In this document: piece by piece, positions 35,044 to 43,171 of the stretch
Position numbering within the stretch: position 1 is the first letter of the stretch
Layout of the letters: each line of letters starts with the position of its first letter
The notes under the pieces: generated by a model
Databases searched by the model: none
What the model was told of the DNA's origin: nothing
Seen by the model: the letters and a program-made list of their open reading frames with translations, nothing else
DNA from: Mycolicibacterium mengxianglii
GTDB taxonomy: Bacteria; Actinomycetota; Actinomycetes; Mycobacteriales; Mycobacteriaceae
NCBI RefSeq assembly: GCF_015710575.1
Contig: NZ_CP065373.1
Span: forward strand, 2,728,001-2,792,000
Length of the DNA stretch: 64,000 nucleotides
Direction: 5' to 3'
Position numbers and translations under genes: made by a program

Positions 35044-36192
35044 ATGAAGTGCATAGTGATCGGCGCAGGCGCCTGGGGTTTGCCGACTGCGGCCGAAATG
35101 GCGCGCCGTGGTCACCAGGTCACTCTCGTGGACCGGCACGGTCCGCTCAACACGCTGTCGTCGTCCAGTGGGCCGACGAGGATGTGGCGGCTGGCCGATC
35201 CTGACCCGCGGACGGTGCGACTGTCCATCCGCGCGTTGGAGGCCATGCGAAGACTGCAGAGCCGCACAGCAACCCCGGTGTTCCTGCAGCGGGGATTGCT
35301 CTGGCGTGATGGCGTATCGCTGCCCGCCGTGGGTTCGGCGCTGCGAGAGGCTGGTGTTTCACACACCGTTGTGCCCGCGGAGCACGTTGGCGCCTATTTT
35401 CCCGGTCTTCGCCCCGACGGGCGCGACGCGGTATGGCAGCCCGAAGCGGGAGTGGTACTGGCCCAAGCCTCACTGCAGGCACAACTCCACTCGTTCATGG
35501 CCCTCGGCGGGTCCACCGATTTCGGCACCGCAGTCCTCGGGCTGGACATCGACGGTGTCGGAGTGCGAGTCGATTTCGCCGATGGCCGACGCGTATCTGC
35601 TGATGTGGTGGTCGTCGCCGCAGGCACGGGTGCAGCGCGCCTGCTCGAAGCGTCCGACATCAGGCTGGGATTGCGTCCAGTTCTAGAACAGGTGGTGCAC
35701 TTCGGAGATCCCGCGCGCCCCAACCTCACCGACAATCACCCGTGCCTGTTCGACGGCCCGGTCGACGATGCACCCGGCATCTATGCCATGCCAACGCCGG
35801 GCGTCGGCTTCAAGGTGGGGCTCGACAAGCCGTTGCGAGACCTGGTTGAGAACGACCACAACCGCGAACCCGATGCCGAACGCACGAAGATCATCCTCGA
35901 GCGGGTGGGTCGAGACATGAGCTCGGTAACGCCTACCGTCTTGGATGCCCAGGTCTGCTCGTGGACAGATTCACCGGACGGAAAATTCATCATCGATGCG
36001 GCTCATGACGGAATCGTCTGGGCTACCGGTGATTCTGGCGCAGGCTTCAAGTACTCCGCCCTGATGGGAGATGTTCTCGCCGACCTGGCGGAAGGCCTGC
36101 CTCCGGATCCCGACATCGCGGCGCTGGGTTTGTCCCGCTTCTCCAGCGGGATCCCGTCAACTAACTCAGGGGTTCACGTCATGGGCCGGTAA
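35044..36192 (+). CDS. FAD-dependent oxidoreductase of the DAO family (sarcosine-oxidase-like)
   Basis: 382 aa from ATG 35044. FAD dinucleotide motif CIVIGAGAWGLPTAAEMARRG, then VTLVDRHGPLN and STSS-like SSSSGPTRMWRLAD region as in monomeric sarcosine or N-methyltryptophan oxidases; C-terminal FAD pocket FIIDAAHDGIVWATGDSGAGFKYS with GxGFK (Lys in MSOX-like O2 activation neighbourhood). Usual MSOX length is 370-390. Expected reaction: oxidative deamination or demethylation of a secondary amine giving an imine/aldehyde and H2O2. Divergent from the XRE-cupin operon. Confidence 0.9.
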   Translation: MKCIVIGAGAWGLPTAAEMARRGHQVTLVDRHGPLNTLSSSSGPTRMWRLADPDPRTVRLSIRALEAMRRLQSRTATPVFLQRGLLWRDGVSLPAVGSALREAGVSHTVVPAEHVGAYFPGLRPDGRDAVWQPEAGVVLAQASLQAQLHSFMALGGSTDFGTAVLGLDIDGVGVRVDFADGRRVSADVVVVAAGTGAARLLEASDIRLGLRPVLEQVVHFGDPARPNLTDNHPCLFDGPVDDAPGIYAMPTPGVGFKVGLDKPLRDLVENDHNREPDAERTKIILERVGRDMSSVTPTVLDAQVCSWTDSPDGKFIIDAAHDGIVWATGDSGAGFKYSALMGDVLADLAEGLPPDPDIAALGLSRFSSGIPSTNSGVHVMGR

Positions 36193-36209
36193 GCGCTGTT
36201 GCGTTCGAG

Positions 36210-36779
36210 TCACGGCGTGACGCTCCACGGTTCGTTGGCGAAGATCTGCTCGACCATCGGACGGAAGAACTCAAGCGGGCGGTGCTCGAAGTCCGCATCG
36301 AAACAGTTCTGGTCGTACTTCTCGCAGAACTCGACGCAATCGTCGAACCACTGATGGCCGCGATACTTTTCCCGCGCGTCCCGGACGCCGCCCATGTGAG
36401 GGGCGTAGTAGTACTGCTGAAATTCGGGGTGGACTTTGACGATCCAGGCCACTCGTTCTGATACGTAGGGCGCGATGACTGCTGACGCGAACGCGCCGTG
36501 TGCATGTGGCGCGTAGGTGTCCCCGATGTCATGCAGGAGTGCCGCGACGACGTACTCAGTCGACCGTTCGTCGTCGAAGGCCCGGGTTGCCGACTGCAGT
36601 GAGTGGTCAAGCCGGCTGATCGGGTACGCCTGCTGCCCCTCGTCGAGCGCTTCCACCAACGTGAGGACGCGAGGGACCAGGCCGGCGTTGTTCTCGTCTT
36701 CCGCGCGAGCGATGAGGGCGTAGTCTTCCGCGGTGCCCTGATCCATCGTGCGGTAGGTGGCACGTGTTGGCGTACTCAT
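36210..36779 (-). CDS. HD-domain protein of the PhnZ-like (mixed-valent diiron oxygenase) type
   Basis: 189 aa from ATG 36779. Metal ligands: His59 in RLDHSLQSA, H83-D84 in AALLHDIGDTYAPHAHGAF (with His92/His94) and an Asp further on. The pattern (R/Q)L(D/E)HSLQ.A...LLHDIGD and length of about 190 match PhnZ/TmpB-like HD oxygenases, which cleave C-X bonds of hydroxylated phosphonates using O2, rather than the longer nucleotide phosphohydrolases. Convergent with the DAO-type flavoenzyme (17 bp between stops). Both oxygenase and plain phosphohydrolase remain possible. Confidence 0.72.
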   Translation of the reverse strand: MSTPTRATYRTMDQGTAEDYALIARAEDENNAGLVPRVLTLVEALDEGQQAYPISRLDHSLQSATRAFDDERSTEYVVAALLHDIGDTYAPHAHGAFASAVIAPYVSERVAWIVKVHPEFQQYYYAPHMGGVRDAREKYRGHQWFDDCVEFCEKYDQNCFDADFEHRPLEFFRPMVEQIFANEPWSVTP

Positions 36780-36862
36780 GTTCGGGTCCTCTCGAGACGT
36801 TGCCGTCAAACGTAGTTGTGGCTTGTCTCGGCCGCATGTCGATGCGCTGTTGGTGCCGCAAA

Positions 36863-37411
36863 CTAGCGGCGGGGTGCTATCCCGGCGTTGGTGATTCGGT
36901 CGACCACCTCGAGTAGTCCCTCGTCTGCGTCCGCCGGCGTCGGGTGGCCGCCGAGCGCACAGTTGAGCGCGTTGTAGTACAAGCCGTCGCCGATCAACTT
37001 CACCGCGCGGGCGACGTCCAAGTCGCCGAGCACGTCGTGCAGAACGGTCAGCCACCCACTGGAGGCGGCCTCGATGGCCGCCCGTGCTCGACCGTCGCCG
37101 GACTGGCGCAACCTGGAGACAGCGATCAGGGCGCGGTCCAGGGGAGTGTCCGCGTACTGAGAAGACCGGACGTAGTAGCGCGCTGGTCCCTCCTCTGCCG
37201 CGCGCATCGCTTGCGCGTCCTTCGTGGCGAGCATCGACAGGCGATCGCAGAGCCCAACGGCCAGTTGATCTTTGGAGGGGAAGTGGTAAAGCACACCGCC
37301 CTTGGAGACGTCTGCGCGCGCAGCGACTGCTTCCAAGGTGGCATGGCGCTCGCCCTCGGTGATGAGTAGGTCTGCGTAAGCGTCCAGAATGCGGTCTCGC
37401 GAAGAGGTCAC
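36863..37411 (-). CDS. TetR-family regulator
   Basis: 182 aa. HTH: RDRILDAYADLLITEGERHA, TLEAVAARADVSKGGVLYHFPSKDQLAVGL; the KGGVLYHFPSK variant of the recognition helix is shared with efflux-linked regulators. It is divergent from an MFS transporter with a perfect 14-bp palindrome in the gap, so it probably represses that exporter. The HD gene lies 83 bp downstream on the same strand. Confidence 0.93.
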   Translation of the reverse strand: MTSSRDRILDAYADLLITEGERHATLEAVAARADVSKGGVLYHFPSKDQLAVGLCDRLSMLATKDAQAMRAAEEGPARYYVRSSQYADTPLDRALIAVSRLRQSGDGRARAAIEAASSGWLTVLHDVLGDLDVARAVKLIGDGLYYNALNCALGGHPTPADADEGLLEVVDRITNAGIAPRR

Positions 37412-37445
37412 CGGCCCAGCTTACGACGACCCCAAGGAAGAGTTA

Positions 37446-37459
37446 ACCGTCCGGACGGT
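37446..37459. promoter_or_regulatory. Perfect palindrome, TetR operator candidate
   Basis: ACCGTCCGGACGGT, a perfect 14-bp palindrome, within taACCGTCCGGACGGTaca and centred in the 85-bp gap between the TetR start (37411) and the MFS start. This GTCCGGAC-type core resembles operators of many actinobacterial TetR proteins that control MFS exporters. Confidence 0.78.
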
Positions 37460-37496
37460 ACAGTGACCCATGCCGGCGTAATGAGTAGTGAGGGCG

Positions 37497-38690
37497 ATGA
37501 CGATGGGGACCTACGTGCGCCTACTGCGCATGCCCGGCGTACTGAACGTGACCGCCGCACAACTATTTGCGCGACTGCCCTTGGGGATCTTGTCGCTGGC
37601 GATCTTGCTACACGTCCGAGATTTGACTCATTCCTACGCACTGGCGGGGACCGTGGTCGCCAGTGTCGGGGTTGGGCAGGCTATCGCCATGCCGCTGACA
37701 GCGCGGCTCGCCGGACGCGTCGGCGTAACGCGGACGTTGATGACCGGGGCCGTCATCAACGCGGTGGGTACGATCGGGCTAGTTTTTGCCGGCCCGCAGG
37801 CGTTGCTGCTGACAGGGTTGGGGTTGCTCACCGGAGCCTCCATGCCGCCACTCATGCCGATCGTCCGAGCCCTGTATCCGCGCATGGTCGGCAGTGACGA
37901 GGTTCGCGCGCTCTTCGCCCTCGACACCACGGCGCAGGAATTGATCTGGGTCATCGGTCCGGTCGCGGCCACTTTCCTTGCGTCGGCCGTAACGACTGCC
38001 TGCCCGTTGATCCTCTGCGCGGCAGTCACCCTTCTGGGAACGGGATGGTTCCTTCTGGGCTCCCGGCGGCTTCACCCGGCAAAGTCACTGAGCAACGTGC
38101 GCTTTGGTCGCGTATTACTGCACCGATCCTTGCTGCTGGCCATGATGGCCAGTCTTGCCTTGGTGGCGTCGTTCACCGCGTTGGAGGTCGGCATCATCGC
38201 CGCACTGGGCAAAGACGGCGTTCTAGCGGGAGCAGCGATCGCATCGGCAAGTGTCGGTTCGCTCATCGGCGGCCTGCTGTTCGGGCATCGACGACTCGGC
38301 ATGGCCGGGGTCGTCGCAGCACTGGGTACTGCCGCGTTCGGCATCGTCCTTTACGGCGCTGCAGACGGCCTCGTCCTGCAGTTCGCAGCACTGTTCGTTT
38401 CGGGCGTCGGGTTCGCTCCCGCGATGTCCGCCCTGTACCTGATGGTCTCGCGCGAGATCGTTCAGGAAGTCGCCACAGAGGCGTTCGGATGGCTCAGCAG
38501 CGCAGCAATCGTGGGCGGCGCCGCCGGCACCGCTATCGCCGGGGTCGCCACCGACGCGCATGGTCCCCGCGGAGCGATTGTGGTCTCAGTCGTGCTGGCC
38601 GTGCTCGCGGCGCTCAGCCCGGTCTTCGCCCGGGTGCTCGGCCCACTGCGCGGCCTGGAAAAGGAACCAGCGTCCGCTGCTCACCGATGA
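37497..38690 (+). CDS. MFS transporter
   Basis: About 397 aa with 12 hydrophobic segments. Start could be GTG 37488, ATG 37497 or ATG 37503; GAGG at 37490-37493 best suits 37503. Typical first helix AAQLFARLPLGILSLAILLHVRDL and loop 2-3 motif AMPLTARLAGRVGVTRTLM. The architecture is that of small drug/solute exporters of the type controlled by the adjacent TetR. Substrate unknown. Confidence 0.92.
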   Translation: MTMGTYVRLLRMPGVLNVTAAQLFARLPLGILSLAILLHVRDLTHSYALAGTVVASVGVGQAIAMPLTARLAGRVGVTRTLMTGAVINAVGTIGLVFAGPQALLLTGLGLLTGASMPPLMPIVRALYPRMVGSDEVRALFALDTTAQELIWVIGPVAATFLASAVTTACPLILCAAVTLLGTGWFLLGSRRLHPAKSLSNVRFGRVLLHRSLLLAMMASLALVASFTALEVGIIAALGKDGVLAGAAIASASVGSLIGGLLFGHRRLGMAGVVAALGTAAFGIVLYGAADGLVLQFAALFVSGVGFAPAMSALYLMVSREIVQEVATEAFGWLSSAAIVGGAAGTAIAGVATDAHGPRGAIVVSVVLAVLAALSPVFARVLGPLRGLEKEPASAAHR

Positions 38691-39015
38691 CGAGCGTGGG
38701 GTTCGCGTCACGCCAGCAGTGCAACTGGTGAGTCACATTGCATCCCTGCGGCTTCCGCCGAGGCGGCCGCGCTGCGCGCCGGCTCACCTGGAAGGAGACT
38801 GCTAGGGTGAGTCGTGTTGCGCCACCGCAGACTTCGCTCCCGCGCTGTCCCGCAGGGTTTTTGTCGGCGGAGGGTGGCTTTCACCGGCAGAGTGATGCTC
38901 GTCGTACATTCGTACTTCTCTTGAATCGTTGATAGGTCATCAGAGATAAGGTGGCCCAACGCGAAACGTGGTGGACACCAGTCCGTGGGCACAACTTCTC
39001 AAAGGAAACCGCACA
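38691..39015. other. Intergenic region without recognisable gene
   Basis: 325 bp between the MFS and amine-oxidase genes. It contains purine-rich patches such as GGAAGGAGACTGC at about 38794 and a ribosome site AAAGGAAA just before ATG 39016. No reading frame or obvious structured RNA was recognised. Confidence 0.4.
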
Positions 39016-40275
39016 ATGCGACACGCCACATCGGTTGACAACCCGGCAGAGGTCATCGACGTCGTTGTCATCGGCGCAGGCCTTGCCGGGCTTGTCGCTG
39101 CCCGTGACCTCACCGACAAGGGATTCCAGGTCGCCGTCCTGGAGGGAAGGAACCGGGTCGGCGGGCGGACCTTTGCGCGGGAAATAGTCAGCACCACCGT
39201 GAAAGTGGACTTCGGTGGAACTTGGGTCATTCCAGCCGAACACACCGCAGTGATGGCCGAGTTGCAGCGCTACGCAATCCGGAGCGTACCGACGCCATTG
39301 CCAACACATTTCCTCACCGAACTGGACGGAATACTGTCTGACAAGGGCTTTCTGTCCGAGAGCGAAATCGGTGAGATGACACACGCATTCGACGTCGTCG
39401 CGAGGCACGCTGAGCCTGACGCAACTGCGGACGATGCACTCCGCTCCATCGGACTCGACGCAGGTTTGCTCGCCTGGGTACAGGCCACCCAGCGCTATCT
39501 CTCCGGAGCGCCCCTGACGGACCTCTCCGGAGTCGACTGCTCGGGTATGTCGCCGAGCGATCTCGCCGACCCCGACCATTACACGCACACCATCGACGGC
39601 ACCTCGCAGAGACTCGTCGACGCCATCGCCGGCAGCTCGCAGGCCACCTTGCTGCTCAACACCGAAGTCGCTGCCGTCCACACGACCGTCGATGGCTTCG
39701 CCGTGCTCGACAGGGCGCGAAACAGATTGGTGGCACGAAACGTCGTGATTGCGGTGCCGCTCAATACGCTGGCCGACATCGATTTCAGGCCTCGCATCCC
39801 GGCGGCGACGGCGCTCGGAGAGTCACGACATGCAGGCCATTCAGTGAAGCTATGGATGACCGTCCGAAATGTCGTCGGCTGGCCCAGGCTCTTCAGCGCG
39901 TCCGGTCCCATCGCCTATGCGCGATTGGAGCGACAACTCGACTCCGGGGACGCGTTCCTCGTGGGCTTCTCCGACGATCCCGCGATGGCCAAGGCATCAG
40001 CGAGCGAGGTGCAAACGGCGTTGCAGTCCTTTCTGCCAGACATCGAAGTACTGGCTGTCGACGCACACGATTGGAACGCCGATCACTTCGCCAGAGGTAC
40101 GTGGATGGCACCGCGGCCCGGTCAGCTTCAGCAGGTCGGCGCACTCGCTGATCCCAGTTACACAAATGGCATCCACTTCGCCGGTGCAGACCTGTGCGTC
40201 GGTAATTACGGCACCATCGAAGGTGCCATTGTCTCCGGTAGGCAAGCCGCAGCCCGGATCAGTGACCAACCGTAG
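39016..40275 (+). CDS. Flavin-containing monoamine oxidase family protein
   Basis: 419 aa from ATG 39016, chosen because AAAGGAAA lies 8-10 nt upstream; the frame stays open to 38968. N-terminal FAD motif VVIGAGLAGLVAARDL with VAVLEGRNRVGGRTFARE, C-terminal FAD segment GIHFAGADLCVGNYGTIEGAIVSGRQAAARI. This is the MAO/putrescine-oxidase/tryptophan-2-monooxygenase fold. The motif FGGTWVIPAEHTAVMAEL is the usual entry-loop region. It would oxidise a primary amine to an aldehyde with H2O2; near the polyamine-type importer, a polyamine or aromatic amine is a reasonable guess. Confidence 0.92.
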   Translation: MRHATSVDNPAEVIDVVVIGAGLAGLVAARDLTDKGFQVAVLEGRNRVGGRTFAREIVSTTVKVDFGGTWVIPAEHTAVMAELQRYAIRSVPTPLPTHFLTELDGILSDKGFLSESEIGEMTHAFDVVARHAEPDATADDALRSIGLDAGLLAWVQATQRYLSGAPLTDLSGVDCSGMSPSDLADPDHYTHTIDGTSQRLVDAIAGSSQATLLLNTEVAAVHTTVDGFAVLDRARNRLVARNVVIAVPLNTLADIDFRPRIPAATALGESRHAGHSVKLWMTVRNVVGWPRLFSASGPIAYARLERQLDSGDAFLVGFSDDPAMAKASASEVQTALQSFLPDIEVLAVDAHDWNADHFARGTWMAPRPGQLQQVGALADPSYTNGIHFAGADLCVGNYGTIEGAIVSGRQAAARISDQP

Positions 40276-40296
40276 CGCCCTGGCTTCCATGATGAC

Positions 40297-40770
40297 GTGC
40301 AGTCGCTAATGGAGGCGGTGGCCGGTGAGGACAGATATATGGAGAGAAACTGTGACGCATGCGCTCGCATCGTTGCATTGGCGAAAAGGGAAGGAGCGCA
40401 ACATAGTGACCCGCGCGCCTTCTTGATGGCCTTCGGGCGCCAAGGCGCAGGCATCCGCGGCGGAGTACTCGGTGTCTGGGACCTTGCCCGCGGCGGACGC
40501 GATGTGCTGTCAGGGGGCGGGTTCAGCGGCGAGTTCGATGATGGCTCTGGCGGGCAGGCACGCCACTTTTGCGGCATCATCGTGTCGGCATGTTGGTTCG
40601 GGCGGCACTTGACACGCTTCGTCTCGGTGCTCATTCGTCGCGACCGGCACGATTCTGCCGACGGGCGCCTGTCCGATGCCGCCTTAGATTTCGTCCGACT
40701 AGTTCGGGCAGGAGAAGTGTCGGTGGATGCGGCACATGTCTGGATCGCGGCACAGCTCTGTAAGGATTAA
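40297..40770 (+). CDS. Hypothetical protein
   Basis: Up to 157 aa, 21 bp after the amine oxidase on the same strand; start may be 40297, 40309 or 40339. The C-terminal half (RHFCGIIVSACWFGRHLTRF, LSDAALDFVRLVRAGEVSVD and AAHVWIAAQLC) reads as a well-behaved helical domain, the N-terminal half is Gly-rich and less convincing. Codon positions are GC-rich as expected for coding, but no family is recognised. Could be a real small protein or a decayed gene end. Confidence 0.4.
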   Translation: MQSLMEAVAGEDRYMERNCDACARIVALAKREGAQHSDPRAFLMAFGRQGAGIRGGVLGVWDLARGGRDVLSGGGFSGEFDDGSGGQARHFCGIIVSACWFGRHLTRFVSVLIRRDRHDSADGRLSDAALDFVRLVRAGEVSVDAAHVWIAAQLCKD

Positions 40771-41087
40771 CAGCCCTGGCGATTGCAGTCAGGCCCGGCA
40801 AACTGCTCTTGGGGAGCCGGTGGCACCTGCTGGATACCGAATATTGCTATCAGGCGTCCTGGGGGAGGTCGCCTCAGGCCGGTACGGCTCCCGCCAGTGA
40901 GGCCATTGAGGCGGGCGGCCACCCGATCCTGTGGCGCACCTGTTCCCACCACGATCTCGTTGAATGTCCTGGCGCCCAAGCGCAATTCGCGCACGACGAG
41001 CAAAGACCACCGTTCCCCGATCACTTCGATGGCAGCGGCAATCGGACGCGGACGCCCAGGGAGTTCGGCCAGGTGAGTACTCGTCAT
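40767..41087 (-). pseudogene. HxlR-family regulator, truncated
   Basis: From ATG 41087 the first 70 residues are a good HxlR winged helix start: AAAIEVIGERWSLLVVRELRLGARTFNEIV and TGAPQDRVAARLNGLT. After about residue 65 the expected recognition-wing (Y-RPPRYEY-LT) is missing in frame and only loosely visible in another frame, so the gene seems broken near 40880. It ends overlapping the hypothetical gene at 40767. Confidence 0.6.
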
Positions 41088-41203
41088 GCCACTAGATCGA
41101 CACAGATGAGTGTGGAATTCCAACTCACTGAGGAATGGTCGGTCGCGCTTCGGGCAGATGAGTGTTCACAACGATGTCGACCACTGCTCCTGCGCCGCGG
41201 AGG

Positions 41204-41782
41204 TTAGGGCCTGCTGCTCTGGGTGGGCGTAGGCCGAGGGCCCGGCCAGTTGGTCAGGGCCAGGTCGGCGACCGCATGGAGCTCGGCGCGGCTGGCCCCG
41301 CTGCGGGCCTGGATCGAGATCCCTTGGCCTACGGCAAGGACCCAACGCGCCACCAAAAGCGTGTCGACACCCTCCAATTCGCCGTCGGCGACCGCAGTAT
41401 CGAAACGCTCGGCCAGCCGCTGCACCGTCTCATCGCGCAGCTCGGCCAAGCCGGGGGCATTTCCGACAGTAAGACAACCGCGGATTTCGCCGCTGACTGT
41501 GTCAGCTGCGCCGTGGACCATCGCCTCGGCGACCTCGTGGGCCGTCGGCCGGGTCAGAGCCTCGGTCATATAGTCGCCGGGGCCGGCGAGATAGCGCCGC
41601 ATGGCGCGTTCGAAGAGGGCCTGCTTGGATCCGAACTCCGCGTAGATGCCTCGACGGTTGACCCCAGTCGCGACCGACACGTCCGAAATGGACACCGCGT
41701 CGAAGCCTCGCTCCCAGAAGAGCTTCATCGCGACCTCCTCGACCTCGCCGAGGTCGAACTCCCGGGGTCGCCCGACCGTCAT
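41204..41782 (-). CDS. TetR-family regulator
   Basis: 192 aa from ATG 41782 (MTVGRPREFDLGEVEEVAMK). HTH: FWERGFDAVSISDVSVATGVNRRGIYAEFGSKQALF. The C-terminal domain has the IRGCLTVGNAPG motif of the GC-L subgroup. Divergent from an SDR gene at 41896, with two inverted repeats in the 113-bp gap. Probably controls the SDR and SnoaL-like genes that follow. Confidence 0.92.
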   Translation of the reverse strand: MTVGRPREFDLGEVEEVAMKLFWERGFDAVSISDVSVATGVNRRGIYAEFGSKQALFERAMRRYLAGPGDYMTEALTRPTAHEVAEAMVHGAADTVSGEIRGCLTVGNAPGLAELRDETVQRLAERFDTAVADGELEGVDTLLVARWVLAVGQGISIQARSGASRAELHAVADLALTNWPGPRPTPTQSSRP

Positions 41783-41796
41783 CGCGGATCTCCCTT

Positions 41797-41875
41797 CGGT
41801 GTGAGGCCCGTCACACCGGGAATGTCTCGGTGTCGCATGGTCTTGACCCCATCGTACTAAGGAACAGACGTGTTC
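41797..41875. promoter_or_regulatory. Inverted repeats between TetR and SDR genes
   Basis: CGGTGTGA (41797-41804) with TCACACCG (41811-41818), spacer 6; and GAACA (41862-41866) with TGTTC (41871-41875), spacer GACG, flanked by further symmetrical bases (tac..gta). The second, at the SDR side, has the size of a TetR operator; the first could be an additional site or a 5'-end hairpin of the tetR mRNA. Confidence 0.55.
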
Positions 41876-41895
41876 GTAATGAGAGAGGCCGTTGA

Positions 41896-42642
41896 ATGAG
41901 CATTGCACCCCTGACCGGACGTCGCGCCCTAGTGACCGGAGGGTCGCGCGGAATAGGCGCCGAGATCGTCCGGCGCCTGGCTGCTGAAGGCGCCGCGGTG
42001 GCGTTCACGTACGCCGCGTCAAAGACCGACGCAGACAACCTCGTCGCCGAGGTGACTGCGACTGGGGCCAAAGCGGTAGCGATTCAGGCTGATGCCGCCG
42101 ACCCCACTCAGAGCGCGGCCGCGGTCGACCAGGCCGTCGCCGAACTTGGCGGCTTGGACATCGTGGTGAACAACGCTGCGGCCGCCCACCTGGCGCCAGT
42201 CGAGGAGTTCCCAGCGGACATCTTCAACCGCCTGGTGGCGATCAACATCGGTGGCACGTACTGGACGACCCGCAGTGCGATCAAGCACCTCGCTGCCGGT
42301 TCGCGCATCATCAACATCGGCAGCGTCAACGCCGACCGGATTCCAGGGCCCGGGGTGTCGGTGTATGGCATGACCAAAGGTGCAGTGTCCTCGTTCTCCC
42401 GTGGGCTGGCCCGCGAACTCGGTCCCCGCGGCATCACCGTGAACAACGTGCAGCCAGGTCCCGTCAATACCGAAATGAACCCCGACGAGGGTGAATTCGC
42501 CGATAGTCTCAAGCTGGTGACCACGCTGGGGCGCTACGGGCACACCCGCGAAGTCGCCGCCCTGGTGAGCTTTCTGGCCGGCCCAGAGTCTGGCTACATC
42601 ACCGGTGCGCACCTGAACGTCGACGGCGGCTTCACCGTCTGA
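41896..42642 (+). CDS. SDR-family oxidoreductase (FabG-like)
   Basis: 248 aa. Cofactor motif ALVTGGSRGIGAEIVRRLA, NNAAAAHLAPVEEF, catalytic Ser region INIGSVNAD, active-site YGMTKGAVSSFSRGLARELG, PGPVNTEMNPD and C-terminal SGYITGAHLNVDGGF. Classical 250-residue SDR with likely NADP preference (SRG in the Gly-rich loop, Ser/Lys at beta2). Substrate unknown. Divergent from its TetR regulator. Confidence 0.93.
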   Translation: MSIAPLTGRRALVTGGSRGIGAEIVRRLAAEGAAVAFTYAASKTDADNLVAEVTATGAKAVAIQADAADPTQSAAAVDQAVAELGGLDIVVNNAAAAHLAPVEEFPADIFNRLVAINIGGTYWTTRSAIKHLAAGSRIINIGSVNADRIPGPGVSVYGMTKGAVSSFSRGLARELGPRGITVNNVQPGPVNTEMNPDEGEFADSLKLVTTLGRYGHTREVAALVSFLAGPESGYITGAHLNVDGGFTV

Positions 42643-42761
42643 CCGTTGCGTCGTGATAGCCGCTCGCGCAGTACGCATTTCGACACGACTGTCGGGCGGC
42701 GAACGCGTTCCATTCAACATCTGCGATTGCATCCCAACAGTTTTCGGCAGGAAAGGACATC

Positions 42762-43157
42762 ATGTCTGACATTGATCTGCGCAAGTTCTACGAACGATAT
42801 ATCGCGGCGCTCAACGCTCACGAGTTCGACCGGATGGACGAGTTCATCAGCGATCGCGTCACTCACCATGGTGAGGCGGGCACGCGCGACGCCGTCGTTG
42901 CGGACCTCAAGGGGATCGTCGAGGCCGTCCCCGACTTTCAATGGGAGGTTCGGGAACTGCTCGTGAACGGCGACCGTCTGGCCGTACGGGCTATTAATAC
43001 CGGCACCCCTGTCAAAGAATGGCAAGGCGTGGCACCCAACGGCGGTCGGTTCGAGATCGTCGAGTACGCCCTTTACCAAGTCCGGGACGGGCGCTTCGTG
43101 CAGATGTCCAACCTGCACGACGCCGAGGCGCTAACGACTCAGCTTGGCGGCGCGTGA
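42762..43157 (+). CDS. SnoaL-like ester cyclase
   Basis: 131 aa with AGGAAAGGA upstream. [55 protein letters not shown] and [35 protein letters not shown] are the ester-cyclase/SnoaL pattern (His and Asp in the pocket). Such proteins catalyse ring closures or retro-aldol steps in polyketides, or are of unknown use in actinobacteria. It stands between the SDR and the Gfo/Idh gene on the same strand and starts 120 bp after the former. Confidence 0.9.
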   Translation: MSDIDLRKFYERYIAALNAHEFDRMDEFISDRVTHHGEAGTRDAVVADLKGIVEAVPDFQWEVRELLVNGDRLAVRAINTGTPVKEWQGVAPNGGRFEIVEYALYQVRDGRFVQMSNLHDAEALTTQLGGA

Positions 43158-43171
43158 GACAAAGGCACGCT

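Noticed and set aside
38790..38880. Possible riboswitch before the amine oxidase
   Set aside because: Purine-rich stretches look suggestive, but I could not build a consistent multi-stem structure or match a known consensus.
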